Assembly (NCBI RefSeq): GCF_032884065.1
Contig: NC_088872.1
Span: forward strand, 39,995,979-40,059,978
Direction of reading: 5' to 3'
Source: Artemia franciscana
Taxonomy: Eukaryota; Arthropoda; Branchiopoda; Anostraca; Artemiidae
DNA length: 64,000 nt
The notes under the pieces were generated by a model, which searched no databases, was not told where the DNA came from, and saw only the letters and a program-made list of their open reading frames with translations. Below, in pieces: positions 1 to 36,479 of the stretch; the stretch's first letter is position 1; the number at the start of each line of letters is the position of its first letter. The translations under genes were made by a program, and so were the position numbers.

Positions 1-124
1 TAGGAAAATAAATCTTCCTAATATATTTTCTATAATAGTGTAAATGTGTTTGAACTGACAAAAGAGTTTCCTGAGGAGACTCAGCCTCTTAAATGCCCCC
101 ATCCTCAGTATGAGTTTTTTTTAG

Positions 125-25354
<25,230 letters not shown>

Positions 25355-25860
25355 CTATCTAATTCCAAGGAACTAGTCAGCTATCCAGTTTGAAACATGT
25401 GTTATTTCTGTGAAATTAAAAATGCAAGATATGTAATCCTACATAAGAGGTTGCTTCTTTTTGTGTGAAACAGATTCTTGTGCAAAAACATTTTTATATT
25501 TTATATTTTATATTTTGAAAGAGTGTACGGGTGATTGATAGATGGCGTGCAACATTCTAAGCTCTTTTAAAATATTCTTGTATTAATGTTTGAAAAATTC
25601 ATAGACGGCGAACCTGCTCCTTTGTTTGAATAGCACTGTGTAAAGACAGTTCACTTTGTATCCACAGTACCTATAATTCCTTTTATGCGCCTTTGAACAC
25701 ACAATTTCAAACATACACGTTCAAGTTTCAAATTACTGTTTAAACTAACACACAAGCCTGTTTATTTTATAAACCTGACATATAATGATACTCGGTTATC
25801 AAATAAATTAATCTTCACTTTAATCCATTTTATTAGGGGGTCGTATTATGTTCCGTTTCA

Positions 25861-25941
25861 TCTATTACTATTACTGACAACTCATCCTAGCATCAAGCTG
25901 CCTGAGGCCAATATAGCTGCGCTCGTTCTTCATCCACCCCT
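25861..25941 (-). mobile_element. LINE family A 3' tail, inverted
   Basis: Read on the - strand it ends ...GTTGGCCTCAGG-like sequence followed by TAG/TAA triplets, matching the 3' end of the LINE at 17960-19345 (19268-19340) over about 75 bp. It is a typical 5'-truncated LINE insertion. A fainter match may exist at 39815-39900. Confidence 0.7.
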
Positions 25942-28900
25942 TTACTTTCACAAAATTTTGTGAAAAAATCACTCACTAGTTATTCTAGTGCTGCGGTTCA
26001 CCCCAGAGTTTAATCTGGAAGGGAGAGGGGTAATCAACTATTGGAAAGATATTTTGTTTTCAGCCATTGTATAAGCGGAAAGTGTGTATCCTTTACTTTA
26101 ATAGTGAGGCCCTAAAAAAATCTGACAACAGCCTACCCTTTCGAATCCTGGTCCGGACATTTTCTTAAATCGTTTTGCACGTGCATGTTACGTAATGGGG
26201 AATGTTTTCTAAAAGATTCAGGTGTTAATTGCGTAATAGGGAGGATGCTCAAATATGGGAAAGGTATTTCGTTTTCAGCCATTGTGTAAATGGAAAGTGT
26301 ACATCCTTATGTACTTTTTAGCATTCTTTGGGACGGAGGGATATGAGATATTTTTATTATTAAATGCGTTTAAGTCATCTCACAATTTATATTTTAATCA
26401 ACAACTCCTTGTTCTAACTTTTTGTAACTATAGATTTAAATTTCAGGAATATACACTAATTAAGGACAGCTTCGGTTTTTCTGCCTTTTCCCTTTATTGT
26501 TATTTTTTTAATGAGAAATATGATTGAACTAACCACGGTTCTCTAGTTTTCCCTATGACAATGTTCAGGTCAATTTATCCGTATTTAAGGAATAAATAAA
26601 GTTTCCATTTGAAGCTTTTTTTATGTTTATCAACGTTTTAACAAGATGTTTAAAAGTAAAACTAATTGCTACTGTTGTATATTAAAAAAAAACAAGGAGT
26701 GTAATTGCATTACTAGCAGTTGTGTATTTATTTGTTCCAGAACTTTATGTTTAATTGGGTGTTTACCGCGGTTCGTGAAATTTCAGTTTATATTTTATTT
26801 TGCTATTGATGAAGAAAAGTGAAGTTCATAAAGTTGTCCAGGGTATACGGTTTGTCTTGTTGAATAAATTCTAAAGGATATATTTTCTTCATGATTTGTC
26901 CTGATAATCGTTTAAATTTATGCATGAGCTGTTTTGAAGCCAATCAATGAAGTTCACTTTTTGTTTTGTTTTTCGATTTAGTGCCAAAATAGCGACAATG
27001 ACGATTAAGTTCACTGACAATTAGCTTTGAGTGTGCACGCAGGTATGCCCTGTAAAAAAAGGCTTACCCTTAACTAAGAAAAAAAAATGTAGTGGCTTAA
27101 GCCAAAATAAAAAATACCAAGATAAAACCAAAAATATAAGGTACTCTCAGTAATAACCTAGCAGCTAGGCTATAGGCTACTAGGTCGCTCATAAATTCGA
27201 CTTATGTGCGTAAAGAGAATTTGGCAGGCCCTAGCTAATGCACTTCACGCACACACGTCAAGCTTATGAACCACTTCGTTGGCAGTTTGTTACCGACGCT
27301 ATGTTGTCAACAGAAAATGTTTTGAGCATTGAAACACCGGCAAGCGATTCAGTGTCACGAAAACCTTTATGTCATTCATGCATAAGTGTAGATTTGTCCC
27401 TCTGAGTTAATTTAACTGGGTTCTGGGTTCAATAAACTATTCATTAAGTTAAACTATAGTTTAACTCATTATGAACTGTTCATGGTGGATTCAATTATCA
27501 TACACACTTGTAGATAATATTAACATGAGGAATAACATTGATCTTTACCCATAACTTAGCTATGGGACCCTGAAATTGTATTTGACATTTTTTCTATACT
27601 CGTTCACATAAGCAAACGCGAAATAAACCAAGAAAAGTCTAGAGGGATTATAATACCACTTGTGTTGTGGTAATCCCTTCTGTTTTTGGAATATTTTGCG
27701 TTCGTATCATTTTTACATTTCTGAGATAATTGCCAAAGACTGCTCTCAAAACGAGGGTTAGTAGGGTGCCTTAGAGCACCTTAAGTGTGGTTGTACATGG
27801 GATGGCTGATCCTCCCTTTGAGACAATCATAACGACCAATTTTTAGAATTATCTCAGGATTTCAAAATGTCAGGTGCTATCGTTTGACCTAACAGTTGCG
27901 GCATGTACGGTTTGCAAAATATATTTGAATACAATTTGAAGGCCCCATGCACCTACAAATGAAGATCACTATTTTTCCTCCTCTTGATATTAGGCAAGGT
28001 GAAGAAAGTTATTTATTTGATTTTTTCTGTCCAGGTATGTAGACAATGAAACTTGTCTATTCTTGTCCGCGTGTGTACAAACACGAAAAAAATATAGATA
28101 TTTAAAATCAAACAAGAAACATATCTTCTTTTTTATTTTTACTATTGTTTCGTTTACAGATTTAGTCAATTAGGCTTTTGAACGGCACATATTGGATCAA
28201 GTATTCGGTATAATTGAATGTGCGGTATAATTTTGAATCTGGCACTCGTGTCTAGGTACTAGAATTCGCGGGTCTTGATTTTGGAAAGCTATATACTTAG
28301 AATTGTTTCTAAGCTTAGTAGAAAAGATTCAAATTTTATTAGATTAAAATTCTTATGCTTCTAAGCTTTTAAGGAAGGCTTAGATTTAGAAATCTGACTT
28401 CGTTTTTCACAAGAGATTAATTTTTATTGCAACATCTAATAAATTTTTGACTCTTCATTTTTTTATAATTTTCTGATAATAGTCGGCTAATAATTAAAAC
28501 ATACTTTAATGCTACTTTGTTTAATTTGAGATCTTGGTTTGTAAAATATCATATTTGACTGCTAAGTTTAATTAAAATTCAACATAAAGGCACTATTTTG
28601 TTACCCTAAAACCCATTATTCTAGTGAAGCTTCTTTCTTGGTGTTTTAGTTTTCATCGTTATTGTTTTTGTTTTTTTTAATTAAAAAGTTATTTATTTTT
28701 ATTTTAATCATTAATGGTAGGAGAAAACTTAAAATGTACTTTGTTTTTTCATTACTGTCTTATTTCAAAAAAGTTATATGTATGGGTTTAAGTCTTCGTA
28801 GATGAAGGAGGGCAGATATATTTTATAGATATATTTAAATCTCAGGGAATGAAATTAGCCATTTCCCCATGGAACCATCACGAGAGGATCAGACTAGTGT

Positions 28901-29902
28901 GTGGGTATGTAGCCATTACCTTTAGAGGCTTTTGATCCTCATCCTTTATTTTACTCTGATTTCAAGGAAATTTAAAGATCTATTAGAACGAGTGAAGTTG
29001 TGTGATTGACTTTCGAAAGACCATTTTATGCACTTCCTTTAATTTCTCAACTATTTTATGCACTTCCTTTAATTTCTATTTTCATTTTATGGTTAGTTTT
29101 TTCTAAATATTAATGTTAACTACTAGTTAATTATTTGTTAATCATTGTGTTAATTATTTAGATTTAGTATTTTTATTTTAATTATTTAATATGTTAATTA
29201 TTTAGATTTAGACGTTGTTTAGAATGGATTGGCCAGTTTTATTCTTAATTAGTTATTATAAATCGTTCCCAAAATAGCGGGCCTTTGAGCCCTTTCTGAT
29301 ATTGTTCTGTTATTGCTCCTCTATTGAAATAAATGGAACTTGGTTGCCAGATCCCTGGAATTAATTGTAAACATTACTGTACCACTTTCAGACCCATTAA
29401 AAGCCATTTTGTTTGTGAGGGACCACGAGCTAATGGAGTCTTCCTGTCAGTATTTTAATCTAAAACATTGTGTCCTTGCAAACCTACGTGATGCAGTGGA
29501 TAGTGTGGTGGAATTATGCTTCGAAGGTCGTATGTTAAATTCTTGCTGCGGGCAATTAGCAGGGGCTATAGTTCGCTCTTTAATATCATGTTCGTTTTCA
29601 TCTTAAATGCTTATGTTTCAATGGAAAGCTACGTCTTGTTGATAAGATTAATTTCAAGTGGATTGAGCTCAATTTTTCGGAAGTTTCTTATTTGAATTTT
29701 GAAGAAAGATTCCAAATTGCTAATGCTTTGACTGTCTACCATGGACATTACAACATACATTTTTCAACTTCCAATACTTTAATCTCCAATTTCCAATATG
29801 ACATTATCAAAGTAATGTAATTTTCTGACGGTTCCAATCTAAATAAAGGCTTCATTGCACTGACTAAAGCATCTTCTTCTCTTTTAACTCCCTGAGACCT
29901 CC

Positions 29903-29908
29903 TTTAAT
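29903..29908 (-). promoter_or_regulatory. Possible poly(A) signal (ATTAAA) of the 6PGD gene
   Basis: ATTAAA on the - strand, 39 nt past the stop codon. It is a common variant hexamer; position is the only support. Confidence 0.4.
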
Positions 29909-29946
29909 CAATCAACCAGTCTTAAAAAATCTTATGAACTAAAGAG

Positions 29947-31764
29947 CTAAGCCAAATAATTGGTAGACGCTGTTTTTCCTCCAGTTCCAGTCCAATTGGT
30001 ATGAATAAAAACCCCAGGCTTGTCATTCATTTCGTAGGTATGAGCTCCAAAGTAATCACGTTGTGCCTGTATAAGATTAGCAGGTAGGCGGGCAGATCTA
30101 TACCCGTCGTAAAAAGCTAATGCAGAATAAAAGGCAGGGACAGGTGTCCCCAAACGAGCTGCTTCAGATACAACTATCCGCCATGAAGATTGGCACTTGT
30201 GAATAGCATCACGAAAGAAGTCATCTAACAACAAATTGGTCAATTCCGGATTCTTATCAAATGCCTTCTTAATATTACTAAGGAAAACACTCCTAATGAT
30301 GCAGCCGCCACGCCACATGAGTGCAATACCACCATAGTTCAGGTTCCAGTTGAATACCTTTGCTGCTTCTTTGAGTAGCATATACCCTTGAGCGTACGAC
30401 ACAATCTTTGATGCATAGAGAGCCTTGCGAATATGTTCCACGAATTCTTCCTTATCGCCTTCAAATTTACTTCCTGGTCCGTCGAGTACTTTGTATGCAA
30501 CAACACGCTCATCTTTCAGGGAGGATAAACAGCGAGCATAAACAGATTCTCCAATAAGAGTAACTGGGATTCCATATTCTAAGGATGCAATAGCAGTCCA
30601 TTTGCCCGTTCCCTTCTGACCGGCTGAATCACGAATCTTTTCTAACGGATAATCACCATTCTCCTTGAACTTGAGAATGTTTCTTGAAATTTCAATGAGA
30701 AAGGAATTCAATTCACCGCGGTTCCAATCATCGAATACTTTACTCATTTCCTCTTGATTCATTCTCAGCGCGTCTTTTAACAATGAATAAGCTTCACATA
30801 TGAGCTGCATATCACCATATTCAATACCATTATGAACCATCTTCACAAAATGACCAGCACCTCCATCACCAACCCAATCGCAGCAAGGTTCACCGTCAGC
30901 TGTAGCTGCAATACTTTGGAATATATTTTTAATATGAGGCCAAGCATCTGGATTCCCACCTGGCATCAGTGAAGGTCCATACCGGGCCCCTTCTTCACCA
31001 CCTGAAACCCCAGATCCCACAAAAAGAATGCCTTTTTCTTTCAAGTCCTTGAAACGCCTATTTGAATCCTGATATTCTGAATTGCCACCATCTATGATAA
31101 TATCACCAGGTTCTAACAGAGGCACTAATTGATTAATGAAGTTATCAACTGCTTCTCCTGCTTTCACTAGCATCATGACTCGCCGAGGTTTTTTCAATTT
31201 GGCCACCATTTCTATTATGCTATGAGCACCTACGACCTGTGTATCTTTGGCTTCATTTTGCAAAAAATCGTCAACTTTGGAAGTTGTTCTATTGTATGCA
31301 CACACTACAAAACCATGATCATTCATATTTAATATTAGATTTTGACCCATTACGGCTAGGCCGATGAGAGCAATGTCAGCGCTTTCAGACATTTCTGCAG
31401 CATTTTCTCTTTCTGCGGCATTTTCTTTTTCAGCAGAATTTTCTTTTTCTTCGATATTTCCTTTTTCTACTGTATTTTCTTTTTCTGCAGCACTTTCTTT
31501 TTCTTCTTTCTCCCCATCAGTCTTTGCTTCAGTATTTTGAATTTTTCGCAGGTCCAATATTTTATTTTTGATATTAATTTTATGTTCCCGGTACTTTGGA
31601 GTTTCATTTATGGCGTTTGTATCAACTTCTTGTCTCAAGCATTTATCCGGTTCGAATTTTCTATACTTTTTAATGAGTTGCCAGGTTACGATTCCCGAAA
31701 AGGAGACGGGAATCCCAATAGCTAAACTCTTAAAAACCTTTTCATAAAATTTGGAAGAGACCAT
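29947..31764 (-). CDS. PGD: 6-phosphogluconate dehydrogenase (decarboxylating) with N-terminal membrane-anchor-like extension
   Basis: It oxidises 6-phosphogluconate to ribulose-5-phosphate with NADP in the pentose phosphate pathway. The 605 residues compare with about 482 usually. Residues 125-605 are a full 6PGD: GLAVMGQNL nucleotide-binding loop, GSGVSGGEEGARYGPSLMPG, catalytic HFVKMVHNGIEYGD, QKGTGKWT, RGGCIIRS and QRDYFGAH. The tail reads NWTGTGG where animals usually have NWTGHGG. Residues 1-124 are extra: a hydrophobic segment at about 13-31 followed by KKYRK, then a charged linker ending in EKENAA-like hexapeptide repeats. ATG at 31764 is preceded by an in-frame TAA at 31816-31818 and has A at -3 and G at +4. 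A second good start is Met125, where ordinary 6PGDs begin. The gene has no intron and no break. Whether the extension is translated, and whether the protein is membrane-bound, is inference. Confidence 0.96.
   Translation of the reverse strand: MVSSKFYEKVFKSLAIGIPVSFSGIVTWQLIKKYRKFEPDKCLRQEVDTNAINETPKYREHKINIKNKILDLRKIQNTEAKTDGEKEEKESAAEKENTVEKGNIEEKENSAEKENAAERENAAEMSESADIALIGLAVMGQNLILNMNDHGFVVCAYNRTTSKVDDFLQNEAKDTQVVGAHSIIEMVAKLKKPRRVMMLVKAGEAVDNFINQLVPLLEPGDIIIDGGNSEYQDSNRRFKDLKEKGILFVGSGVSGGEEGARYGPSLMPGGNPDAWPHIKNIFQSIAATADGEPCCDWVGDGGAGHFVKMVHNGIEYGDMQLICEAYSLLKDALRMNQEEMSKVFDDWNRGELNSFLIEISRNILKFKENGDYPLEKIRDSAGQKGTGKWTAIASLEYGIPVTLIGESVYARCLSSLKDERVVAYKVLDGPGSKFEGDKEEFVEHIRKALYASKIVSYAQGYMLLKEAAKVFNWNLNYGGIALMWRGGCIIRSVFLSNIKKAFDKNPELTNLLLDDFFRDAIHKCQSSWRIVVSEAARLGTPVPAFYSALAFYDGYRSARLPANLIQAQRDYFGAHTYEMNDKPGVFIHTNWTGTGGKTASTNYLA
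31384..31510 (-). repeat. 18-bp coding tandem repeat in the 6PGD extension
   Basis: Imperfect 18-base units coding EKENAA/EKENSA/EKENTV give the acidic-lysine linker just before the enzyme start. Replication slippage probably lengthened it. Confidence 0.8.
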
Positions 31765-33097
31765 ATTAATTTGTGTATGTAATATTTTGTAAATACAATG
31801 TCTTATTACGTTGATTTAATCAAATAGAAAATAAAACTTCTTCTAAAATTTCCGGTATTTCTCAAGTTTCGATTGAAAATTAGAACTGTTATAAAGACAT
31901 ACCATAAACATTTTTGCGGTTTACATATGAGCTATAGACATTTGGAACTGAGAACTAAAATAAATTACCTGAAAGTTCCAACTTAAAACCGTCGGTTATT
32001 TATAAGTTATGCACTTTGACATCCCTCTTTTCATGCAAACAGATTTTCCTCATTTAGCAAGCTAAGGAGCTGTAAGTTTCCCATATAAATTTTTTGGACA
32101 AGACGATCTTAATAGTGTAAATAATGTTTTTGATCTTACTCTATTTTTAGGAGTTATGGGCTATTGTAATTCTTGGTATGATCGTCTCTTACTAAGCTGC
32201 TAGCTAGCTCTGAAAGCTGGATCTGATTACTATGGGCTGTTGTTCACTTTTTACTAGGTTGAAGCTAGAGCTACAAATATGAGTTGCATAAAATAGTTAT
32301 TTTAAAACCCTACAAGCATTATTGCTAGGTTTCAGTCATCTCTGCAGCCATGGCACTGATTAAACTTACATAATTCCCATTTATAGTTAACTAGACCGAT
32401 CCTTTACATAATGCCTTTTGTAATAATTATATAAAGGATAGATATATTTCAGTATGAATGGGGACTATGTAAGCTTCATTGAATATAGCTGAAATTTACA
32501 TAAAGTACTTTCTTTTTTGGACCTGACTCCAGTTTTAGGAGTTATGGGCTATTATGTTTTTTACTATATGATGGAATCGTCTCTTACCAGGTTGCTAGCT
32601 GCCTCTACCACCCGGATAATCCGCATTTACAATTAACCAGACCGATTCCTTACATAATTTTTTCAGTGTATTAGTGAATTAATTATAACGTCTTAAAGAT
32701 AACCTAATTTCACAAGCCTCCGATGGCACATTGATAAGCATAGGCGCTTGTCACGTGGGAGACCGGAGTTCAATTCCCCATCAGAAGCAATTTTTAATGC
32801 ATTGACTTTAAATATAATTATACAAGCCTACTACAGTTAAGTTCGTTCTTTCTTATAATAACTGTACCAATTTAATACTTTAAAATTTCACCTATATCTA
32901 AAACCATGAAATAGATTTACTCTAGTTTCAGTTCACCAATCAGATTTATTTTCTTAAAATTCTACTGACTGAGCCATGTATTCTAAAACCCTCCTTAAAT
33001 TACAATTTAGTGCGACAAATTCTATAGAATTTCACCCACACAAGGATATTTTTTTCAAATAGTGTCTCAAAATGATTAACCTTTCATAATGTGTACT
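31765..33097. other. Intergenic stretch with a diverged duplication
   Basis: AT-rich. Two related segments, about 32140-32430 and 32527-32670 (offset about 386 bp), share TTTTAGGAGTTATGGGCTAT, ATCGTCTCTTAC and TTAACTAGACCGAT/TTAACCAGACCGAT. A tRNA-Asp-like relic follows at 32718-32790. Confidence 0.65.
32718..32790 (+). pseudogene. tRNA-Asp(GUC)-like relic
   Basis: A box-like TGGCACATTGATAAGCA and B box-like GGAGTTCAATTCC are spaced as in a tRNA. The central part CTTGTCACGTGGGAGACCGG closely resembles eukaryotic tRNA-Asp (CTGTCACGCGGGAGACCGGG). Acceptor, anticodon and T stems carry mismatches, so it is a decayed tRNA gene or a tRNA-derived repeat, not a working tRNA. Confidence 0.55.
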
Positions 33098-33217
33098 GTG
33101 GTGGCGCAGTGGGTTGGACCTTAGCTTGGTAATACGGGACCCAGAGATCAAATCAAACTGCAGCAACGCACTGCAGGGCCGACGCTGGGACCTTAGTAGT
33201 CAAGAAGAGTCGTTAAT
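33098..33217 (+). mobile_element. tRNA-derived SINE, copy 1
   Basis: About 120 bp matching copy 2 at 35812-35948: GTGGCGCAGTGG (A box), AATACGGGACCCAGAGAT (B-box region), GCACTGCAGGGCCGACGC, ACCTTAGTAGTCAAGAAG and CGTTAAT. No clear target-site duplication was seen. Confidence 0.8.
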
Positions 33218-33239
33218 CTGATACAAGTTTATCGACAAG

Positions 33240-36200
33240 TCAATGAGGGGTGAGTGTGTTTTTCATGGGGATCATATCTTGAAATCTGATTTAACTGGAG
33301 AGAAGACGGGGAAAAGTCGAATGCAGTGTTTTGATATAAATTCCATACATTCTTCGGGATGTCTCAGTACGCTCTACCCGTTGGTGACTATAATGGATAA
33401 ATGACCCTTCAGACCCTGATTTTTCAGACTTCGGCTGTGTCGAGGACAATGGGCCGGTTGGAAGGTGTTTTGAAATTGATGAGGACATACCCGTGGAACT
33501 TCATGATTCGGTAACGGATTTTGTTTTTCGATGAATTAATAGAACTGTGTCTAGGGAGTCTTTGAGTCCTCGCAACAGATCTACGTTCGAGGAGGAGGAA
33601 ATAAATTGGATACCTTCAAAACAAAACTTATCGCCAACCTCCTGCCGAAAAAATATTTTCGTACATTCATTGAACCCTCAAATTTAGTTTAAAACCTTAT
33701 TTGAAAATGTTAGTTGAAACTCTTGTCAAGAAACGCTCCATAGGGAAAACAAAGGTCAATAAAGAAATCTACAAAGTCATTTCAAATTCGGCCTTTGGTA
33801 AAGTGTGCGAAAGTGTTTGCATAGGAACTGTTGTGACCAATCCCGAAAAATGTGCTCGAATTATTGCCAACCCCAACTACACTTCCTTTACAATCATTAG
33901 CTCGGACATGGTAGCGTTGAACAAAGAAAAATAAATATTATACTTAATTAAAATGTTGCCGCAGGTAGTGCTCTCTAGGAAATTTTTAAAATAGTCATGT
34001 TAAAATGACAAGTAAAGGTCTGCTATGGATTCTTTACGGATTTTCTACTTTAAAAGGCAAAAATTGAAAAACTAATCAATGACTTGGCGCACGGCAAAAT
34101 CATCAGTTCTCGGATGGACTATACCAACAGGGACGGGTAAGTCTTCTTGGAACTGCTCAAACGTCGCGTGCCAAATTAACTTTTATTTTCAAATCAGAAA
34201 CGGGAAGCCCAATGGTTTCCTGTAATATGTTTTTGAGCCTGAAGATGTACTTTATACTGACACACAACAATGAAATAAAAAAAAATGTTGCAAGGGAGTG
34301 ACCAGGCACTATATGGAAAAGAACTTTGACACGAACATTTATAGGAATTGCATTGTTGAAAAAAAAATCCCACAAGCAAAACGGTTGACAATTCGCTCGC
34401 TAAATTCGTTAATATAAAAATTTTACTGTAAATACTAAAAAGATTGCCCCTTCCCCCTTGGGCACTACTTAACTTCCGACTGAGACGAATGCGTCCGTAA
34501 TAGGGGAAGTATCGGTGTGAGTAAACTTCATTAACAATTTCCCAAAATCTTGGGGGGCCTCATGGCCCGAGGGGAAAGGGGAAGGCGGCCTTCGATCATC
34601 CGGCTGGCAACCACTGGAAGGAGGGGATACCACTCCGGCCAGCATCTTTTATTGACTTTGAGCATAATTTTTTGTATAATGTGTACTTACTTTGTGTAAA
34701 TATACGAGTTGTTTTGGTAAAATATACATTTTATTAAAGGTTTTTTCATTATGTTCACAAGTTGTAGTTTTTACTGTTTTAAAAAAATGTGTATGCAATT
34801 TATTTAATAGAGTAAACTAATGAATTTTAACTCAGTTATTGATGTTCGTTGAATAGGATCGCATTCACAAAACAGAGATTATGTGCAATTTCATAATGCG
34901 TTTCACACCTATTTCTCTGCGGGCCATAAATGAGTGGGAAACGATAGTTTTGATGAAAACAATTCAAAATCGAGGTGAAATTTTGGTGGCAGGGGATCAA
35001 CGTCAGACATAAATGAAAAACGTATACTATTGCTATAGTGTGTGGCAAGAGTCATGTGATTGGATGAAAGCAATTAAACCTCAAGTTTAATTCGTCAAGG
35101 GATTGGATTTCGTATTCAATTCAATTGCACCAAAATTTTGGGCTTATTATTGACGATTTGGCTAAATCAATAGAGCAACTGTCTGAGGAAATGATCTAGT
35201 TGTTCACAGTACGTTCCCATTCTGAAAAAAGTTTCATCATCGTTGTCCTACATTATCTCTTTCATCAGAGTAAATGTACGAAAATTCTTGCATAACGTAA
35301 CTTAAAAAAAACTTTTCCTGGTCAACCTAAATTTCTACTTTCAGCTTACAATCAGGATACAAGCAAATCACATGGATAAATTGTAATTGATCTTAATCAA
35401 AATACACCAGAAAAACTACGGGTTGCTAGTAATATTTTTGATCGCGAAATAACAGTATCGATCAGTGATAGGGAAAGATATTAGTTGAAACTATAACGTT
35501 GAAGAAGATAAATAACAAAAGATTCTTGTTCTCAGTTTTCAGTAGTTCGAAACCTTGACTTAGGAAGGCCATAATGAATAATGTATATCAAGAATTTATT
35601 AAACTCATTTCCGAGCTATGTTTAAATTTAACTGCGGACAACTTTCAACTACCAGACGCTATAAGCAGCAGACTAGACAACATCAATCCATTGTTTTTGT
35701 ACTTTCAGAGAGAAAAACCAGTCAAAAACGGAAAAGAAAACATTTAGTTCAGGTGCAGGAAGGTTTTTTTCACAGTTTTATTGCCAATAATTGGCGGTAT
35801 TGTTAGCAGTCCTATGGTGGCGCAGTGGATTTGACCTTAGCATGGTAATACGGGACCCAGAGATAGAATCACGCTGCAGGAATGCACTGCAGGGCCGACG
35901 CAGGGACCTTAGTAGTCAAGAAGCGTCGTTAATTCTTAAATAATAATAATTGTTAGCAATCTCCTTCTTCCTCCATCTGGAACATAAGAACAATATATGG
36001 ATAAACCCTATGAATTGATTGTAATTGATAAGGCTTTATCTCCACTGCAAACTTTTGTGGATAATCTGACTGATTTCCTTAATGACAAAAGTATGCCTAG
36101 TGATCAGAAACTTTTGATTTTACAAATGGTGCTTCATCATCTTGCCAATAAAAACCATATCAAATTGAACCCATCAGTGTTGTGAATGTTGCAGATAAGG

Positions 36201-36475
36201 CACAAGAGTCAAATACTTTAAAATCATCTGTGTCAGCACGATTACTATCGGACTTGTCAAATATATTGGATTTATTACGAGTTTCTTTCCGGGAGAGGGG
36301 TAGAAGACTGTTAAATTATTTGAATGAAAGCAGTGATGTTCAAATTGATGCTACAAGTGGTCAAATCATTCTGTGTAGCAGCACTTACAATCTCATTAAT
36401 CTAATAGCTGATGTCGTCTCAAATGGTAAGAAAACTATATCCATTGACACAAATCTTCTGAAATCATAGGCGGCA
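33240..36475 (+). mobile_element. Polinton-like fossil: protein-primed type DNA polymerase B pieces and unassigned reading frames
   Basis: Polymerase-B-like pieces are scattered from about 33240 to 34400. They include a frame at 33701-33934 with YKVISNSAFGKVCESV, resembling the conserved Asn-Ser-x-Phe/Tyr-Gly-Lys block of Polinton and adintovirus polymerases. Small frames with no recognised function lie at 35575-35748, 35997-36185 and 36182-36469 and may belong to the same element. The element is clearly broken (roughly ten or more breaks), terminal repeats were not found, and it looks old. A SINE has inserted into it at 35812-35948. Assignment of the 3' frames to the element is inference. 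Confidence 0.6.
35812..35948 (+). mobile_element. tRNA-derived SINE, copy 2, with target-site duplication
   Basis: The body is similar to copy 1 and ends in an (AAT)n tail. It is flanked by 13-bp direct repeats ATTGTTAGCAGTC (35799-35811) and ATTGTTAGCAATC (35949-35961), which differ at one base. A box TGGCGCAGTGG and a B-box-like stretch near AGAGATAGAATC indicate a tRNA-derived head. It sits inside the Polinton-like fossil and is therefore younger. Confidence 0.88.
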
Positions 36476-36479
36476 CCAT

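Larger units (their letters stand above)
25355..29946. other. Intergenic stretch between SACM1L and the 6PGD gene
   Basis: 4.6 kb of AT-rich sequence including the Sac1 3' UTR of unknown length. One inverted LINE 3' tail lies at 25861-25941. Short frames at 26255 and 29340 have no recognisable similarity. Confidence 0.7.

Noticed and set aside
46-124. Upstream part of the open frame at 46-402 as Sac1 coding
   Set aside because: It starts at GTG, and Sac1 similarity begins exactly after the acceptor AG at 123-124; the part before is intron and the part after 312 is intron too.
29340-29606. 88-codon frame on the + strand near the 6PGD 3' end
   Set aside because: Starts at TTG and has no recognised motif or splice context.
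31675-31764. 6PGD anchor as a captured IMMP2L first exon
   Set aside because: The resemblance is limited to a few residues around GIPV in a hydrophobic segment, too little to claim.
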